Numbered from the stretch's first letter, positions 26,259 to 35,203 are shown. The stretch is DNA of 64,000 bases from Oerskovia douganii (GCF_015142735.1 NZ_JACSPN010000002.1:124001-188000), one strand, 5' to 3'. The notes: generated by a model from the sequence alone, not told the origin. Made by a program: numbers and translations.

Positions 26259-27269
26259 TCAGCGGAGCCAGCCGCGCCGCTTGATGTAGACGAGCGGGAT
26301 GACCGCCGCGACGAGCGTCACGAGCACGACCCACGGGAACCCCAGCTCCCACTCGAGCTCGGGCATGCGCGTGAAGTTCATGCCGTAGAACGACGTGATG
26401 AGCGTCGGGGGCAGGAACACCGCGGTGATGATGGTGAACACCTTGACGATCTGGTTCTGCTTGACGTCGAGCGAGGTCATGATGGCCTGCTGGAGGTAGC
26501 GGACCTTGTCGTGCTCGAAGCTCGCGTGCTCCTTGACGCCGTCGACGTCCGCGATGAGGGTCTCGACGAGGCCCGCGAGCACCGGGTCGGAGTCCGCGAT
26601 CTCGCTGCGCAGGTGCCGGGCGGCCCGCGCGAGCGAGAGCTGGGACTCCTGCGTGCTGGAGACGATCTCCTCGGCCCGGTTCATGCGTGCGATGGTCCCC
26701 TGCATGTCGGTCACACCGATCTCCCGACCGCGCCGGTCGTAGCCGAGCGTCGCCTCCTCGATCTGGTCGGACATGTCCTCGAGCAGGTCGCTCGCGTGGA
26801 GGATGACGCGTTCGGCGGCCTCGTTGAGGGCGTACAGCAGCGCGTACATCACGCCGTACGACGTGCTGATCAGGCGCGGTGTGCGCCGCATGCGGGCGAT
26901 CGCCTTGTCGAAGATCGGGTAGTGCCGGGTGGGCTGCAGGGTCACGACACGCGCGGGCGACAGCGCGAACATGAGAGTTTCACGCTCGATGCTCTCGCCG
27001 CGCCGGTAGGTCGCCACGACGGGCAGGTACACGTGCTCGTCGGTCTCCCAGACCCGCCCCGACGCGAGCGCGAAGTCGACGCCCGCGACGTGGGCGCGGG
27101 GGAGGGCGGCCGGGTCCTCGGCGGCGACCTGGAGCCAGCGTCCCCGGAGGGCCTGGGGGTCGAACCGGCCGTCGTGGGCGCCCGGGGTGGCCGCCGTCGT
27201 CGGGCGGTGCGCGGGGGAGGGCAGGGCGGCGCGAGGCGCCTCGACGACCGCGGGCGTCAGGCGCGTCAC
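26259..27269 (-). CDS. corA: CorA-family Mg2+/Co2+ transporter
   Basis: A 336-residue CorA-type channel: a large cytosolic domain (about residues 1-270) with a long stalk helix, then two C-terminal membrane spans. The signature YGMNF joins the spans (TAVFLPPTLITSFYGMNFTR) and the tail is basic (YIKRRGWLR). It imports Mg2+ down its gradient. The N-terminal 35 residues are Ala/Pro-rich and disordered. The GTG at 27269 overlaps the end of the upstream small membrane gene by 4 bp, so the two are coupled. Confidence 0.93.
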   Translation of the reverse strand: MTRLTPAVVEAPRAALPSPAHRPTTAATPGAHDGRFDPQALRGRWLQVAAEDPAALPRAHVAGVDFALASGRVWETDEHVYLPVVATYRRGESIERETLMFALSPARVVTLQPTRHYPIFDKAIARMRRTPRLISTSYGVMYALLYALNEAAERVILHASDLLEDMSDQIEEATLGYDRRGREIGVTDMQGTIARMNRAEEIVSSTQESQLSLARAARHLRSEIADSDPVLAGLVETLIADVDGVKEHASFEHDKVRYLQQAIMTSLDVKQNQIVKVFTIITAVFLPPTLITSFYGMNFTRMPELEWELGFPWVVLVTLVAAVIPLVYIKRRGWLR

Positions 27270-27565
27270 GGCGTCACCGTCAGGGGTGCGGCTGCGGGAA
27301 CGGGCGGCACGCCCGACGGCGCCGTGTCGGAGGAGGAGGTCGTCGCGGCGGGCGCGGGGGCGGCGGCGTGCCCCGAGGCCAGCAGGTGCGTCCCGAGGAG
27401 TGCCGTGCAGATGAACAGGTAGAGGCCGATCGTGAAGGTGATCGACTGGCGCTCGAGGTCAGGGCGTCGAGGCGCGGCGGCGCCTGCCCGGTTCGTCCGG
27501 GTCGGTGTCGCCCTCTGGCGAGCGGGGGCGTGCAGGGTTGCACTGGGGTGGGTGGTCGTCGACAT
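27266..27565 (-). CDS. Small single-span membrane protein coupled to corA
   Basis: A 99-residue protein with a basic, Thr/Ala-rich cytosolic N-terminus, one hydrophobic span (ITFTIGLYLFICTALLGTHLL) and an Ala/Pro-rich exterior tail. GGGAAGG precedes the ATG. Its stop overlaps the corA start. No family recognised; as the first gene of the CorA unit it may be an accessory subunit or regulator of the channel, but this is inferred from coupling only. Confidence 0.7.
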   Translation of the reverse strand: MSTTTHPSATLHAPARQRATPTRTNRAGAAAPRRPDLERQSITFTIGLYLFICTALLGTHLLASGHAAAPAPAATTSSSDTAPSGVPPVPAAAPLTVTP

Positions 27566-28032
27566 GGTGAGCCTTCCCGGCGCCGTGCTCTCGACGGTGC
27601 CGACCGGTCGCCGGGCGTCCCGTGGCGTGCGTGGGCACGAGGTCGGGGCGGGGCGAAGGGGGACGGTGCGATGGAGCGCACTGGCGACCGACCCGGAGGC
27701 CGTGGCGGGCTGACCGGAGGGTCAGCGGGCAGGGCGGAGGGGAGCGAGCGCGCAGTGCGGGGATCTATGACTGCTGCCGTCCGGCATCGCTCTCACCTCC
27801 TTCTCATCTGCTTCTGGTTCCGTGCTCGTCTGAGGTGCCGAGAACTCTCGGCAGTGATGACGCACGGAACGAGGTCACCCTAGACCTGGTGGAAGGCCCC
27901 GGCAAACCGCCTCCACGGCGACGCCGCCGAAGATACTTACGGGTAACAGGACAGGATGCCCGCCTTTACGTCGGGTTGTTAACATTCCTGAGAGTCGTCC
28001 GGCCATCGTTGCCCCGGACGGGAGGGTCTGAC
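27566..28032. promoter_or_regulatory. Divergent control region, CorA operon and large LuxR regulator
   Basis: This 467-bp gene-free stretch holds the leader ORF above, a perfect 18-bp palindrome at 27836-27853 (TGCCGAGA, AC, TCTCGGCA), a minus-strand TAGGGT box near 27880 that could start the corA leader transcript, and a plus-strand region with GTTAAC near 27979 before the LuxR-type gene. An overlapping plus-strand 38-codon frame (27767-27883) has a poorer ribosome site and is less likely to be translated. Confidence 0.5.
27722..27787 (-). CDS. 21-codon leader ORF upstream of the CorA operon
   Basis: The minus strand has a near-perfect Shine-Dalgarno (GAAGGAGGTG, rc of 27794-27803) 6 nt before an ATG at 27787. 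It opens a 21-codon frame, MPDGSSHRSPHCALAPLRPA plus Arg, then TGA. Four of 21 codons are proline. It lies in the 157-nt leader of the small-membrane-protein/corA operon. Proline-rich leader peptides control Mg2+ transport genes in other bacteria (mgtL, mgtP), so attenuation is possible. No downstream structure has been verified. Confidence 0.45.
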   Translation of the reverse strand: MPDGSSHRSPHCALAPLRPAR

Positions 28033-31000
28033 ATGCCAGCCAGCCAGCAAGACGTCCTGACCTCGGATCAGGTGCGCACGTCCCGCACGTCCACCGAGCA
28101 CCGGCCCGAGCGCCTCTCGTCCCGACGCGCCGAGATCGACCTCGCGCTCGCAGCGGTCGCCGACGGCCGCGGAGCGTTCGTCTGGACCGGCGAGCCCGGC
28201 ATGGGGGCGAGCACCACGCTCGAGCTCGTCCACGAGGCGCTCCACGAGTCGCCAGGACCGCACCCGCCCCTCGTCCTGCGGGTCGCGCAGGCGGTCGGTC
28301 TGCAGCGGTCGGGGGCCGCGGTGCGCTCGCTCGTGACCCAGGTCGCCCAGGTGACGGGGCACGCCGTGCCGAACCGCCTCGTCCGGCCCCTCGACGTCGC
28401 CGACCCGGAGTACGGCTACCTCCCGGAGGTGGGGGCCGTCGCGCTCGCCGAGTACCTCGACGAGGCCGTGCCCGACCGCACGGTCGTCCTCCTCGCCGAC
28501 GACCTCCACCTGGTCGACGAGATCAGCCGCGCCGTGATCGTGGGCCTGGTCGCCCAGCGTCGCGCCTCCCTCGTGCTCCTCGCGACCGCGGTGCCCGACG
28601 GGTTCGACCGGCCGCTGCCCTACCCGATCGAGGTCCGGGAGCTGACGCCCCTGGGCCCGGCGGAGGCGCTGCACCTCCTGCTGGTCGAGGAACGGCTGGC
28701 GGTCGCGCCCCACGTCGCGTCGCGCCTCGCCCAGAACCTCGCGGGCAACGCGGCCGCGATCTCCCAGACGGCGCGGCTGCTGTCCGCGGAGCAGCTCGCG
28801 GGCACCGCGATCCTGCCCGACCCCCTGCCACCCGTCCCCGCGGTCCGTGCCCTGCTGGGCGACCGGCTCGACGACCTCGCCCCCGAGGAGCTCCGCGCCC
28901 TGCTCGTGGCCGCGGTGGCCGTGGTCGAACGGACCGACGTCCTGCTGGCCGCGTCCGGCCTGAGCATCGAGGAGGTGCTCGACGGCCCGCTCGCGGGGCA
29001 GCTCTCCCTGGTCTCGGGCCGCTTCGCGTTCACCGACCCGAGGGTGCGCTCCCTCGTCCACGGCGACGCCCGCCTCGCGGACCGGACCGCCGCGCACCTG
29101 CGCCTGGCGACCGTGCACACCGCCGCCGGCGAGGAGGACATCGCCACCTGGCACACCGCCCTCGCGACCCTCGCGGGCGACCCGACGCTCGCGCCGGGCC
29201 TCGTTTCCCTCGCCCGCCGCCTGCTCGAACGGGGCGACGTGGTGTGGGCCCACGAGGTGGCGCGCGAGGCCGCGAGCCAGGCGACCGCGGCCGAGCGCGG
29301 GGAGGCGTACGTGCTGGCCGGGACCGCGGCGCTGCAGTCGGGCCACGTCCACGACGCCGCGGACTGGCTGCGCCGCGCCGCGCGCTGCGAGGGAGGCGTG
29401 AGCCCCGCCCGCATCCTGGGCCCGCTCGTCGTCGCGCTCACGCACGTCCAGGGCCAGGTGCCCGACGACGTCATCGCCCCCTTCCTGGCGCTCGCGGACA
29501 ACGACGACGCGTGCACGTGCTGCGTGGACCGTGAGGGGCGCCCGCGCGACGCCGCCGGGGGCTGCGAGATCGGCGACGTCGTCACGGGCCTCACGAGCGC
29601 GGCCACGCTGCACGCCGAGCGGGGTGACGGCGTCGCCGCCTCGCAGGCGTTCGACGCGGCGAAGCGGCTGGCGCGCCGGTGCACGCAGGGGGTGGGCGGA
29701 CTCGAGGTGGTCCGGTCGTGGCTCGCCAACTACGGGGTGGGGGAGCGCGGGAAGGAGGTGAGCCTGCCCGGCTCGGGCCTCTCCCCGGAGCGCGAGGCCT
29801 ACGCCCAGGTCAGCCGGGCGATCTCCCTGGCCGACGAGGACGCCCTCGACGTCGCCGGGCAGGCGCTCGCGAGCGCTGTCGCGAACCTCGCGCCGGTCCG
29901 CAACGGCGGCCGCTGGTTCGACGCCCCGTCCGGGGCCGTGACGCCCTACGTCGAGGCGCACCTGCGTCTGGCCCAGGTGCTCGTGCACTTCTGGGCGGGG
30001 AACATCACCAAGGCGCGCCGCGAGCTCGAGGAGGCGGCGTTCCGCCTGCCCGTCGGCCTGCCGTTCGCGGGGACCGGGGTCGCGGTCGCCCGCCGCCTCG
30101 ACATGGCGGTCCACGGCAGCGTCGGGACGGTCGCCACCGCGCTCGAGGAGACCTGCTCGTGCCCGACGTCGCGGCCGGTCCGCCTCGGCCTCCTCGTGGA
30201 CCGGGCCATCGGTGCGTCGTTCGCCCGCCACCACACGCAGGCCGCCACGCTCCTGGAGCTGGCCGCCGAGACGGACCGTCGCGACTGCGCCCACATGCTG
30301 CACCTGCCCGGGATGGACGACGTCGAGGCCTGGGTGCTCGCCGGGCGCCCCGACGCGGCGGAGCGCGCGCTCGCGCGGCGGCGTGTCGAGGCCAAGGACC
30401 TGTCGCCGGCGAACCGTGTTGCGACCCTGGCGCGCGCGGAGATCGTGCTGGCGCGTCCGGAGGACGCCGTCGCGCTGCGCGACGCGGTCGCGTCCGCAGG
30501 TCGGGGGATCGCGTCGCCGTTCGAGCACGGGCGCACCGAGCTCTGCCTGGGCCGTGCGCTGACCCGCTGGGGAGACCTTCCCGCGGCTCACGAGCACCTG
30601 CTCTCCGCGGTCGAGCTCCTCACGCAGTCGGGTGCCTGGGCGTGGGCCCGGCAGGCGCAGGAGGAGCTCGCGGCCGTCCTCGCGCACCTGGGGGTGCTCG
30701 ACGCGCCGGCAGCCAGCGCCGAGCACCCGCCCGTCGGGACCACCGGCGGCGGGGGCGCCGCCGCGCACGTGGTCGCGCCGGCGTCGGGCACGGGGAGGCC
30801 GCGCCTCGCCGCACGCGAGTCCGACGTGTCCGACGACGCGCTCGACGAGCTGCGCGCCCGCTGGGCCGACGAGCTCACCGAACGCGAGCTGGACGTGGCG
30901 CTGCTGGTCGTCCAGGGGGGATCCAACCGGGAGGCGGCGGACCAGCTCTACCTGTCGGTGCGCACCGTCGAGGTGCACCTCGGGCGCGTCTTCCGCAAGC

Positions 31001-31056
31001 TCGGCGTGCGGTCGCGGGTCGAGCTCGCAGTCCTCGCGCACCGCGTCGGACGCTAG
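28033..31056 (+). CDS. Large LuxR-type regulator with degenerate ATP-binding domain
   Basis: A 1007-residue regulator of LAL-like layout: N-terminal AAA/NACHT-like domain, long helical middle (TPR-like), and C-terminal LuxR helix-turn-helix (LTERELDVALLVVQGGSNRE, then LYLSVRTVEVHLGRVFRKLG). GGAGGG precedes ATG 28033. The Walker A segment reads GEPGMGAST (53-61), with Ala59 where Lys is required, while the Walker B-like VVLLADDLHLVDE remains. The middle contains a Cys cluster (DDACTCCVDREG, GGCEIGD, ETCSCPTS). It lies between two chitinase genes and may control one of them; that is inference. Confidence 0.88.
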   Translation: MPASQQDVLTSDQVRTSRTSTEHRPERLSSRRAEIDLALAAVADGRGAFVWTGEPGMGASTTLELVHEALHESPGPHPPLVLRVAQAVGLQRSGAAVRSLVTQVAQVTGHAVPNRLVRPLDVADPEYGYLPEVGAVALAEYLDEAVPDRTVVLLADDLHLVDEISRAVIVGLVAQRRASLVLLATAVPDGFDRPLPYPIEVRELTPLGPAEALHLLLVEERLAVAPHVASRLAQNLAGNAAAISQTARLLSAEQLAGTAILPDPLPPVPAVRALLGDRLDDLAPEELRALLVAAVAVVERTDVLLAASGLSIEEVLDGPLAGQLSLVSGRFAFTDPRVRSLVHGDARLADRTAAHLRLATVHTAAGEEDIATWHTALATLAGDPTLAPGLVSLARRLLERGDVVWAHEVAREAASQATAAERGEAYVLAGTAALQSGHVHDAADWLRRAARCEGGVSPARILGPLVVALTHVQGQVPDDVIAPFLALADNDDACTCCVDREGRPRDAAGGCEIGDVVTGLTSAATLHAERGDGVAASQAFDAAKRLARRCTQGVGGLEVVRSWLANYGVGERGKEVSLPGSGLSPEREAYAQVSRAISLADEDALDVAGQALASAVANLAPVRNGGRWFDAPSGAVTPYVEAHLRLAQVLVHFWAGNITKARRELEEAAFRLPVGLPFAGTGVAVARRLDMAVHGSVGTVATALEETCSCPTSRPVRLGLLVDRAIGASFARHHTQAATLLELAAETDRRDCAHMLHLPGMDDVEAWVLAGRPDAAERALARRRVEAKDLSPANRVATLARAEIVLARPEDAVALRDAVASAGRGIASPFEHGRTELCLGRALTRWGDLPAAHEHLLSAVELLTQSGAWAWARQAQEELAAVLAHLGVLDAPAASAEHPPVGTTGGGGAAAHVVAPASGTGRPRLAARESDVSDDALDELRARWADELTERELDVALLVVQGGSNREAADQLYLSVRTVEVHLGRVFRKLGVRSRVELAVLAHRVGR

Positions 31057-31122
31057 GCGGGAGGACGTGCCGACGCTGGGTCGACCCCGTAGGCCCAGGG
31101 TCGGCGCGTAGGGGGTTACACC

Positions 31123-31200
31123 TACACGCCCGTGTGTATGTACGCGAGGTGAACAATGTGGGAAACGCTGATTCACGAGGGCACGGTCGCTCCCTAGGGT
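31123..31200 (+). promoter_or_regulatory. Promoter region of the second chitinase
   Basis: A short palindrome, ACACG-CC-CGTGT (31124-31135), and a TAGGGT -10-like box (31195-31200) about 69 nt before the ATG lie in the 212-bp gap after the LuxR-type gene. The palindrome is a candidate operator. Confidence 0.35.
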
Positions 31201-31268
31201 CGAGGTGTTCCTGGGCAACGACGTCCGGGTCACCGGGCCCACGGCCCCCAGCCAAGTGAGGCAGACAC

Positions 31269-33275
31269 ATGCGACTGAGAACTCCACGAGGACGTGCGAG
31301 GAAGGTGGCCGCGGGACTGACCGCCGCTGCCATGCTCGCGACGTCCCTGGTCGCCGGCACCGTCGCCGCGACCGCGACCCCCCTCCCCGCAGCCACCACG
31401 ACCGCCGAGTCCGGCGACAGCGCGATCAACGGCTACCGCAACGTCGCCTACTTCACCCAGTGGGGTGTCTACGGGCGCGACTTCAAGATGAAGGAGCTCC
31501 AGGACTCCGGCGCCGCCGCCGACCTGACGCACCTCAACTACGCGTTCGGCAACATCCACCACCAGACGCTCACGTGCTTCGAGGCCAACAAGGCGCAGGG
31601 CACCGGCCCCAACGGGTCGGACGGCGCGGGCGACGCGTGGGCCGACTACGGCATGGGCTACACGGCCGCCAACTCGGTCGCGGGCGTGGCGGACGCCTGG
31701 GACCAGCCGCTCGCCGGCTCGTTCAACCAGATCAAGCAGCTCAAGGCCAAGAACCCCCAGATCAGAGCCATGCTGTCGATCGGCGGCTGGACCTGGTCCA
31801 AGAACTTCTCGAAGGCCGCCGCGACCGATGCGAGCCGCAAGAAGCTCGTGTCGTCCTGCATCGACCTGTACCTCAAGGGCAACCTGCCCGTCGTCGACGG
31901 TCGGGGCGGACCCGGCGCGGCGGCAGGGGTGTTCGACGGCTTCGACATCGACTGGGAGTGGCCCGGCTCGAACAACGGCGAGGTCGGCAACATCGTCGAC
32001 GTCGCGAACGACAAGGCCAACTTCAAGGCGCTCCTCAAGGAGTTCCGCACCCAGCTCGACGCCTACGGTGCCACCACGGGCAAGAAGTACCAGCTCAGCG
32101 CGTTCCTGCCCGCGAACCCCGACGACATCGCGTCGGGCGGCTGGAACGACCCCGAGAACTACCAGTACCTCGACTTCGGGAACATCCAGGGCTACGACCT
32201 GCACGGCGCCTGGAACAAGACCCTCACGGGGCACCAGGGCAACCTGTACGACGACCCGACCGACACGCGCCCCGCGAACCGCCGGTACAGCGTCGACAAG
32301 GCGGTCAAGGCCTACCTCGACGCGGGAGTCCCCGCCAAGCAGCTCACCATGGGCCTCGCGATGTACGGGCGAGGCTGGAAGGGCGCGACGTCGTCGGCTC
32401 CCTGGGGCGTCGCGACCGACGCCGGACCCGGCACGTGGGAGGCCGGCAACGAGGACTACGACAAGCTGAAGAACCTCGGCACGGGCTACTTCGACCCGGT
32501 AGCCGTCGCCTCGTGGCGCCACGACGGCAACCAGTGGTGGAGCTTCGACGACCCCAGGTCCGTCGCGGTCAAGGGCGACTACATCGCCGCCAAGAAGCTC
32601 GGAGGGGCCATGTGGTGGGACCTGACGGGCAACCAGGACGGCTCGCTGCTCAAGGGGCTCGCGACGAAGTTCCGTGCGGTGCCCGCGGGGCCGGTGACCG
32701 GTGACCCGACGGGCGGCGGTGGCACGACCGGTGGGACGACCGGTGGCACGACCGGTGGGACGACCGGTGGCACGACCGGTGGCACGACCGGTGGGACGAC
32801 CGGCGGCACGACCGGTGGGACCACGGGTGGCACGACCGGTGGGACCGGGACGGAGTGCGCCGCCGCGTGGACCGCGACGGGCGTCTACTCGGGCGGGGCG
32901 ACGGTCTCCTACAACGGCAAGAACTACAAGGCCAAGTGGTGGACCCAGAACGAGACGCCCGGCACGGCCGGTGGACCCTGGGAGCTCGTCGCCGCCTGCG
33001 GCACCGGCGGCACGACGGGTGGGACCACGGGTGGCACGACCGGTGGCACGACCGGTGGGACGACCGGCGGGACGACCGGCGGGACGACCGGCGGCACGAC
33101 GGGTGGCACGACCGGCGGGACCTGCACGGCCCCTGCCTGGTCGGCCTCGACCGTCTACAACGGCGGGGCTCAGGTCTCGTACAACGGCCAGAAGTACACC
33201 GCCAAGTGGTGGACGCAGAACAGCGTCCCCGGGGCCGAGCAGTACGGCCCGTGGCAGGCGCTCGGCGCCTGCTGA
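31269..33275 (+). CDS. Secreted GH18 chitinase with two CBM5/12 modules on Gly-Thr linkers
   Basis: A 668-residue exported enzyme. Signal peptide RGRARKVAAGLTAAAMLATS ending near ATATP; family 18 barrel with DGFDIDWEWPG (Asp223 to Glu230, catalytic Glu230); two chitin-binding modules (CAAAWTATGVYSGG and CTAPAWSASTVYNGG, each with the AKWWTQN aromatic patch). Linkers of TTGG repeats (about 32707-32850 and 33004-33120) are encoded by near-identical 12-bp units. GTGAGG precedes the ATG. The two barrels at 24.5 and 31.3 kb share long identical stretches, for example SSCIDLYLKGNLPV, so they arose by duplication. Confidence 0.94.
   Translation: MRLRTPRGRARKVAAGLTAAAMLATSLVAGTVAATATPLPAATTTAESGDSAINGYRNVAYFTQWGVYGRDFKMKELQDSGAAADLTHLNYAFGNIHHQTLTCFEANKAQGTGPNGSDGAGDAWADYGMGYTAANSVAGVADAWDQPLAGSFNQIKQLKAKNPQIRAMLSIGGWTWSKNFSKAAATDASRKKLVSSCIDLYLKGNLPVVDGRGGPGAAAGVFDGFDIDWEWPGSNNGEVGNIVDVANDKANFKALLKEFRTQLDAYGATTGKKYQLSAFLPANPDDIASGGWNDPENYQYLDFGNIQGYDLHGAWNKTLTGHQGNLYDDPTDTRPANRRYSVDKAVKAYLDAGVPAKQLTMGLAMYGRGWKGATSSAPWGVATDAGPGTWEAGNEDYDKLKNLGTGYFDPVAVASWRHDGNQWWSFDDPRSVAVKGDYIAAKKLGGAMWWDLTGNQDGSLLKGLATKFRAVPAGPVTGDPTGGGGTTGGTTGGTTGGTTGGTTGGTTGGTTGGTTGGTTGGTTGGTGTECAAAWTATGVYSGGATVSYNGKNYKAKWWTQNETPGTAGGPWELVAACGTGGTTGGTTGGTTGGTTGGTTGGTTGGTTGGTTGGTTGGTCTAPAWSASTVYNGGAQVSYNGQKYTAKWWTQNSVPGAEQYGPWQALGAC
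32707..33120 (+). repeat. Two arrays of 12-bp units coding the chitinase linkers
   Basis: Tandem units close to GGTGGCACGACC and GGTGGGACGACC run from about 32707 to 32850 and again from 33004 to 33120, separated by the first chitin-binding module. Each unit codes GGTT. In-frame length change through slippage is expected. Confidence 0.9.
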
Positions 33276-33537
33276 GAGCCGAGCCGGGGGGCGGGTTCCC
33301 CGCCCTGCCCCCCGGCTCGCTCCCCACGACCCCCGCCGAGGGCCGACGCCGATCGAGGCTCGGTCACCGGTGGGCACCATGTCGGGTACGGGATATCCCG
33401 TACCTCGCCGGGAAGGATGTGGGAACCCCTCATCACCCTTTCCGGCAGCCATCAGTAGCGTGAAATCGTCCGAGGCCCCGGCGTGACCTTCCCAGTGGGT
33501 CATGCCGGGGCCGACCTACATGAGTGAGGCAGTACCC

Positions 33538-34239
33538 GTGCACAAGCACCGTGTGATCCATTCTTCGGCCGCCGTGGCAACAGCATCCCCGCAGGCCCGA
33601 CGGCGTCGCGCTGGTCGTGCGGGCATGCTCCCGTTCGTCGGGCTCGTCCTGGGCGTGGGGCTCCTCGCCTCGGCCTGCTCCGGTGGCGCAGCGACGGACA
33701 AGGGCACCGCGGAGACCGACCCCTCCGGCTCGGGCCCTGCGGCCTCCGACACGCACGACGAGCACGAGGGTCAGCACACCAACACCGTGGACGTCGGCCC
33801 GCTGGCCCTGTTCGCCGCGGACTACTGGTCCGTCGTCGAGCCGTCCGAGGGCGTGACGCAGGTGCGGGCGGGCGGGTGCCCCGAGGCCGAGGCGTGCCCG
33901 ACGTTCGAGATCCTCAACGGCGAGGCGGCCGCGGCGGTCGACGCGACCGAGGCGTACGTCCCCGAGGGTGCGTTCTGCCCGGGCACCGGCAGGCTCACGG
34001 TGGGGTCGTCGAAGGAGACCAGCAAGCTGGACGTCGAGATCGACGAGCAGCCTGCGACCTTGACCCGGTTCGAGCTGAGCTGTGTCGACGAGTCGGGCGC
34101 GGAGCAGATGACCGTCGAGCAGATGCAGTGGTTCGTGCCGGACTCGCCCAACGGCCCGACGCTCATCGCCGACCGCTGGGCCTTCGAGGGCCTCGAGCAG
34201 CGGCTCTACGCTGCGACCTGGACGACCGCGGCAGCCTGA
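33538..34239 (+). CDS. Secreted lipoprotein, function unknown
   Basis: About 233 residues from GTG 33538, which has GTGAGGC about 9 nt upstream; ATGs at 33520 and 33502 are in frame but poorly placed. A basic n-region ([11 protein letters not shown]) and hydrophobic core end in LLASAC, a lipobox, followed by a Gly/Ser/Thr linker with DTHDEHEGQH. The domain that follows has four cysteines in two likely pairs (GGCPEAEACPTF, FCPGTG, LSCVDES). I do not recognise the fold. It lies just after the second chitinase and ends in a very strong terminator. Confidence 0.8.
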   Translation: MHKHRVIHSSAAVATASPQARRRRAGRAGMLPFVGLVLGVGLLASACSGGAATDKGTAETDPSGSGPAASDTHDEHEGQHTNTVDVGPLALFAADYWSVVEPSEGVTQVRAGGCPEAEACPTFEILNGEAAAAVDATEAYVPEGAFCPGTGRLTVGSSKETSKLDVEIDEQPATLTRFELSCVDESGAEQMTVEQMQWFVPDSPNGPTLIADRWAFEGLEQRLYAATWTTAAA

Positions 34240-34251
34240 CGGGACCTGTCG

Positions 34252-34306
34252 GACGCACGACGAGGGCCCTCGGTGATCGGATCACCGAGGGCCCTCGTCG
34301 TGCGTC
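34252..34306. terminator. 27-bp perfect bidirectional terminator
   Basis: Arms at 34252-34278 and 34280-34306 are exact complements over 27 bp with a single central base, between two convergent genes. The core is CGAGGGCCCTCG-like. Confidence 0.9.
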
Positions 34307-34318
34307 GTGCAGGGTGTG

Positions 34319-35026
34319 TCAGGCGTTGCTCTTGCGGCCGCGGCGGGCGACCAGGACCAGGCCACCGCCGACCAGCAGGAGCGCTGCCCCGACACCGACG
34401 ATGGTGCCGACGGTGGCACCGGTCGCCGCGAGACCGCCTTCGGAGCCGGAGGTGTCAGCGACGTTCGAGACCTTCGAGACGTCGCCGCCGGGGGTCGTCG
34501 GCGTGCCGGGGGGGTTCGTGCTGCAGTTGGGGCTCGACGGCGGGTAGTCCACCGAGACCGTCATCTCGGGGTTGACCTGGAACAGCACCTCGACGGACGG
34601 GCGCACCCAGCCGAAGTCGCCGCCCTCGACCCACTCGCCGTCCTCGAACACCCAGCCCGGCCAGCCCGTGGGCTCGCCGGCGGCGTTCACGGTGGCCCCG
34701 GGCCACAGGACCCGACCGGAGAGAGGCAGCCCGGCCTGGACGACGTCGTCGCCCGTCGGGTTGAGCCAGGTGATCGTGACGGTCTCGTTCGGGGTGCCGG
34801 TCACGGCGACGTCGTACACGAGGTAGGGCACGTCACCGTCGCACACGGGCTGGAGCACCGTGAGGTCGATCGTGGGAGGCGGCGTCGGGGAGACGTACCC
34901 GTCGGTCGCGGAGGGGTCGGGAGTCTCGACCGAGGCGGTGGCCGTGGGGGCGACGAGAGCTGTCGCACCGAGGAGCCCTGCGACGAGCGCCCCCCGCGCC
35001 CAGAGTGCGGTCCTTGAAGTGCTCAT
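34319..35026 (-). CDS. Cell-wall-anchored protein with LAATG sorting signal
   Basis: A 235-residue exported protein. It has a signal peptide (ALVAGLLGATALVAPTATAS), a beta-rich extracellular part with one cysteine pair (PVCDGDVPYLVYDV, NCSTNPPG), a Pro/Thr linker, and a C-terminal sorting signal: LAATG, a hydrophobic span (VGTIVGVGAALLLVGGGLVL) and RRGRKS. LAxTG is the recognition motif of class E sortases of high-GC actinobacteria. No sortase gene is in the window. The ATG at 35026 is preferred over an upstream start because the signal peptide begins there. Confidence 0.87.
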   Translation of the reverse strand: MSTSRTALWARGALVAGLLGATALVAPTATASVETPDPSATDGYVSPTPPPTIDLTVLQPVCDGDVPYLVYDVAVTGTPNETVTITWLNPTGDDVVQAGLPLSGRVLWPGATVNAAGEPTGWPGWVFEDGEWVEGGDFGWVRPSVEVLFQVNPEMTVSVDYPPSSPNCSTNPPGTPTTPGGDVSKVSNVADTSGSEGGLAATGATVGTIVGVGAALLLVGGGLVLVARRGRKSNA

Positions 35027-35203
35027 GGCGTCACCAGTCTGTTCGTGGCGGTCGTTGAAAGGATGGGTCGAAGCCCCGGCGCGCCGCCGTACCGTCACAG
35101 GACCCTGGCTTTTGAGGGTAGCGACTATCGGTCAGGAAGTGGACGGTTGTCCGGGTGAAAAGGAGGGGGTCGGCAATTGTTATCCGGCCGTGATTTCCGA
35201 CAT

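Noticed and set aside
27767-27883. 38-codon plus-strand frame upstream of the LuxR regulator as a leader peptide
   Set aside because: Its ribosome site is weak and it is antisense to a leader ORF with a near-perfect ribosome site.
27979-31287. 1102-codon minus-strand frame opposite the LuxR-type regulator
   Set aside because: The plus strand has P-loop-like and LuxR HTH motifs plus a good ribosome site; the antisense frame has no recognisable domain.
32707-33120. Possible CRISPR-like array from regularly repeated units
   Set aside because: Units are 12 bp, contiguous and in frame with a protein linker; there are no spacers.
32579-33127. Pro/Val repeat proteins (VPPVVPPVV) on the minus strand
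   Set aside because: They are the antisense reading of the Gly-Thr linker repeats of the chitinase.
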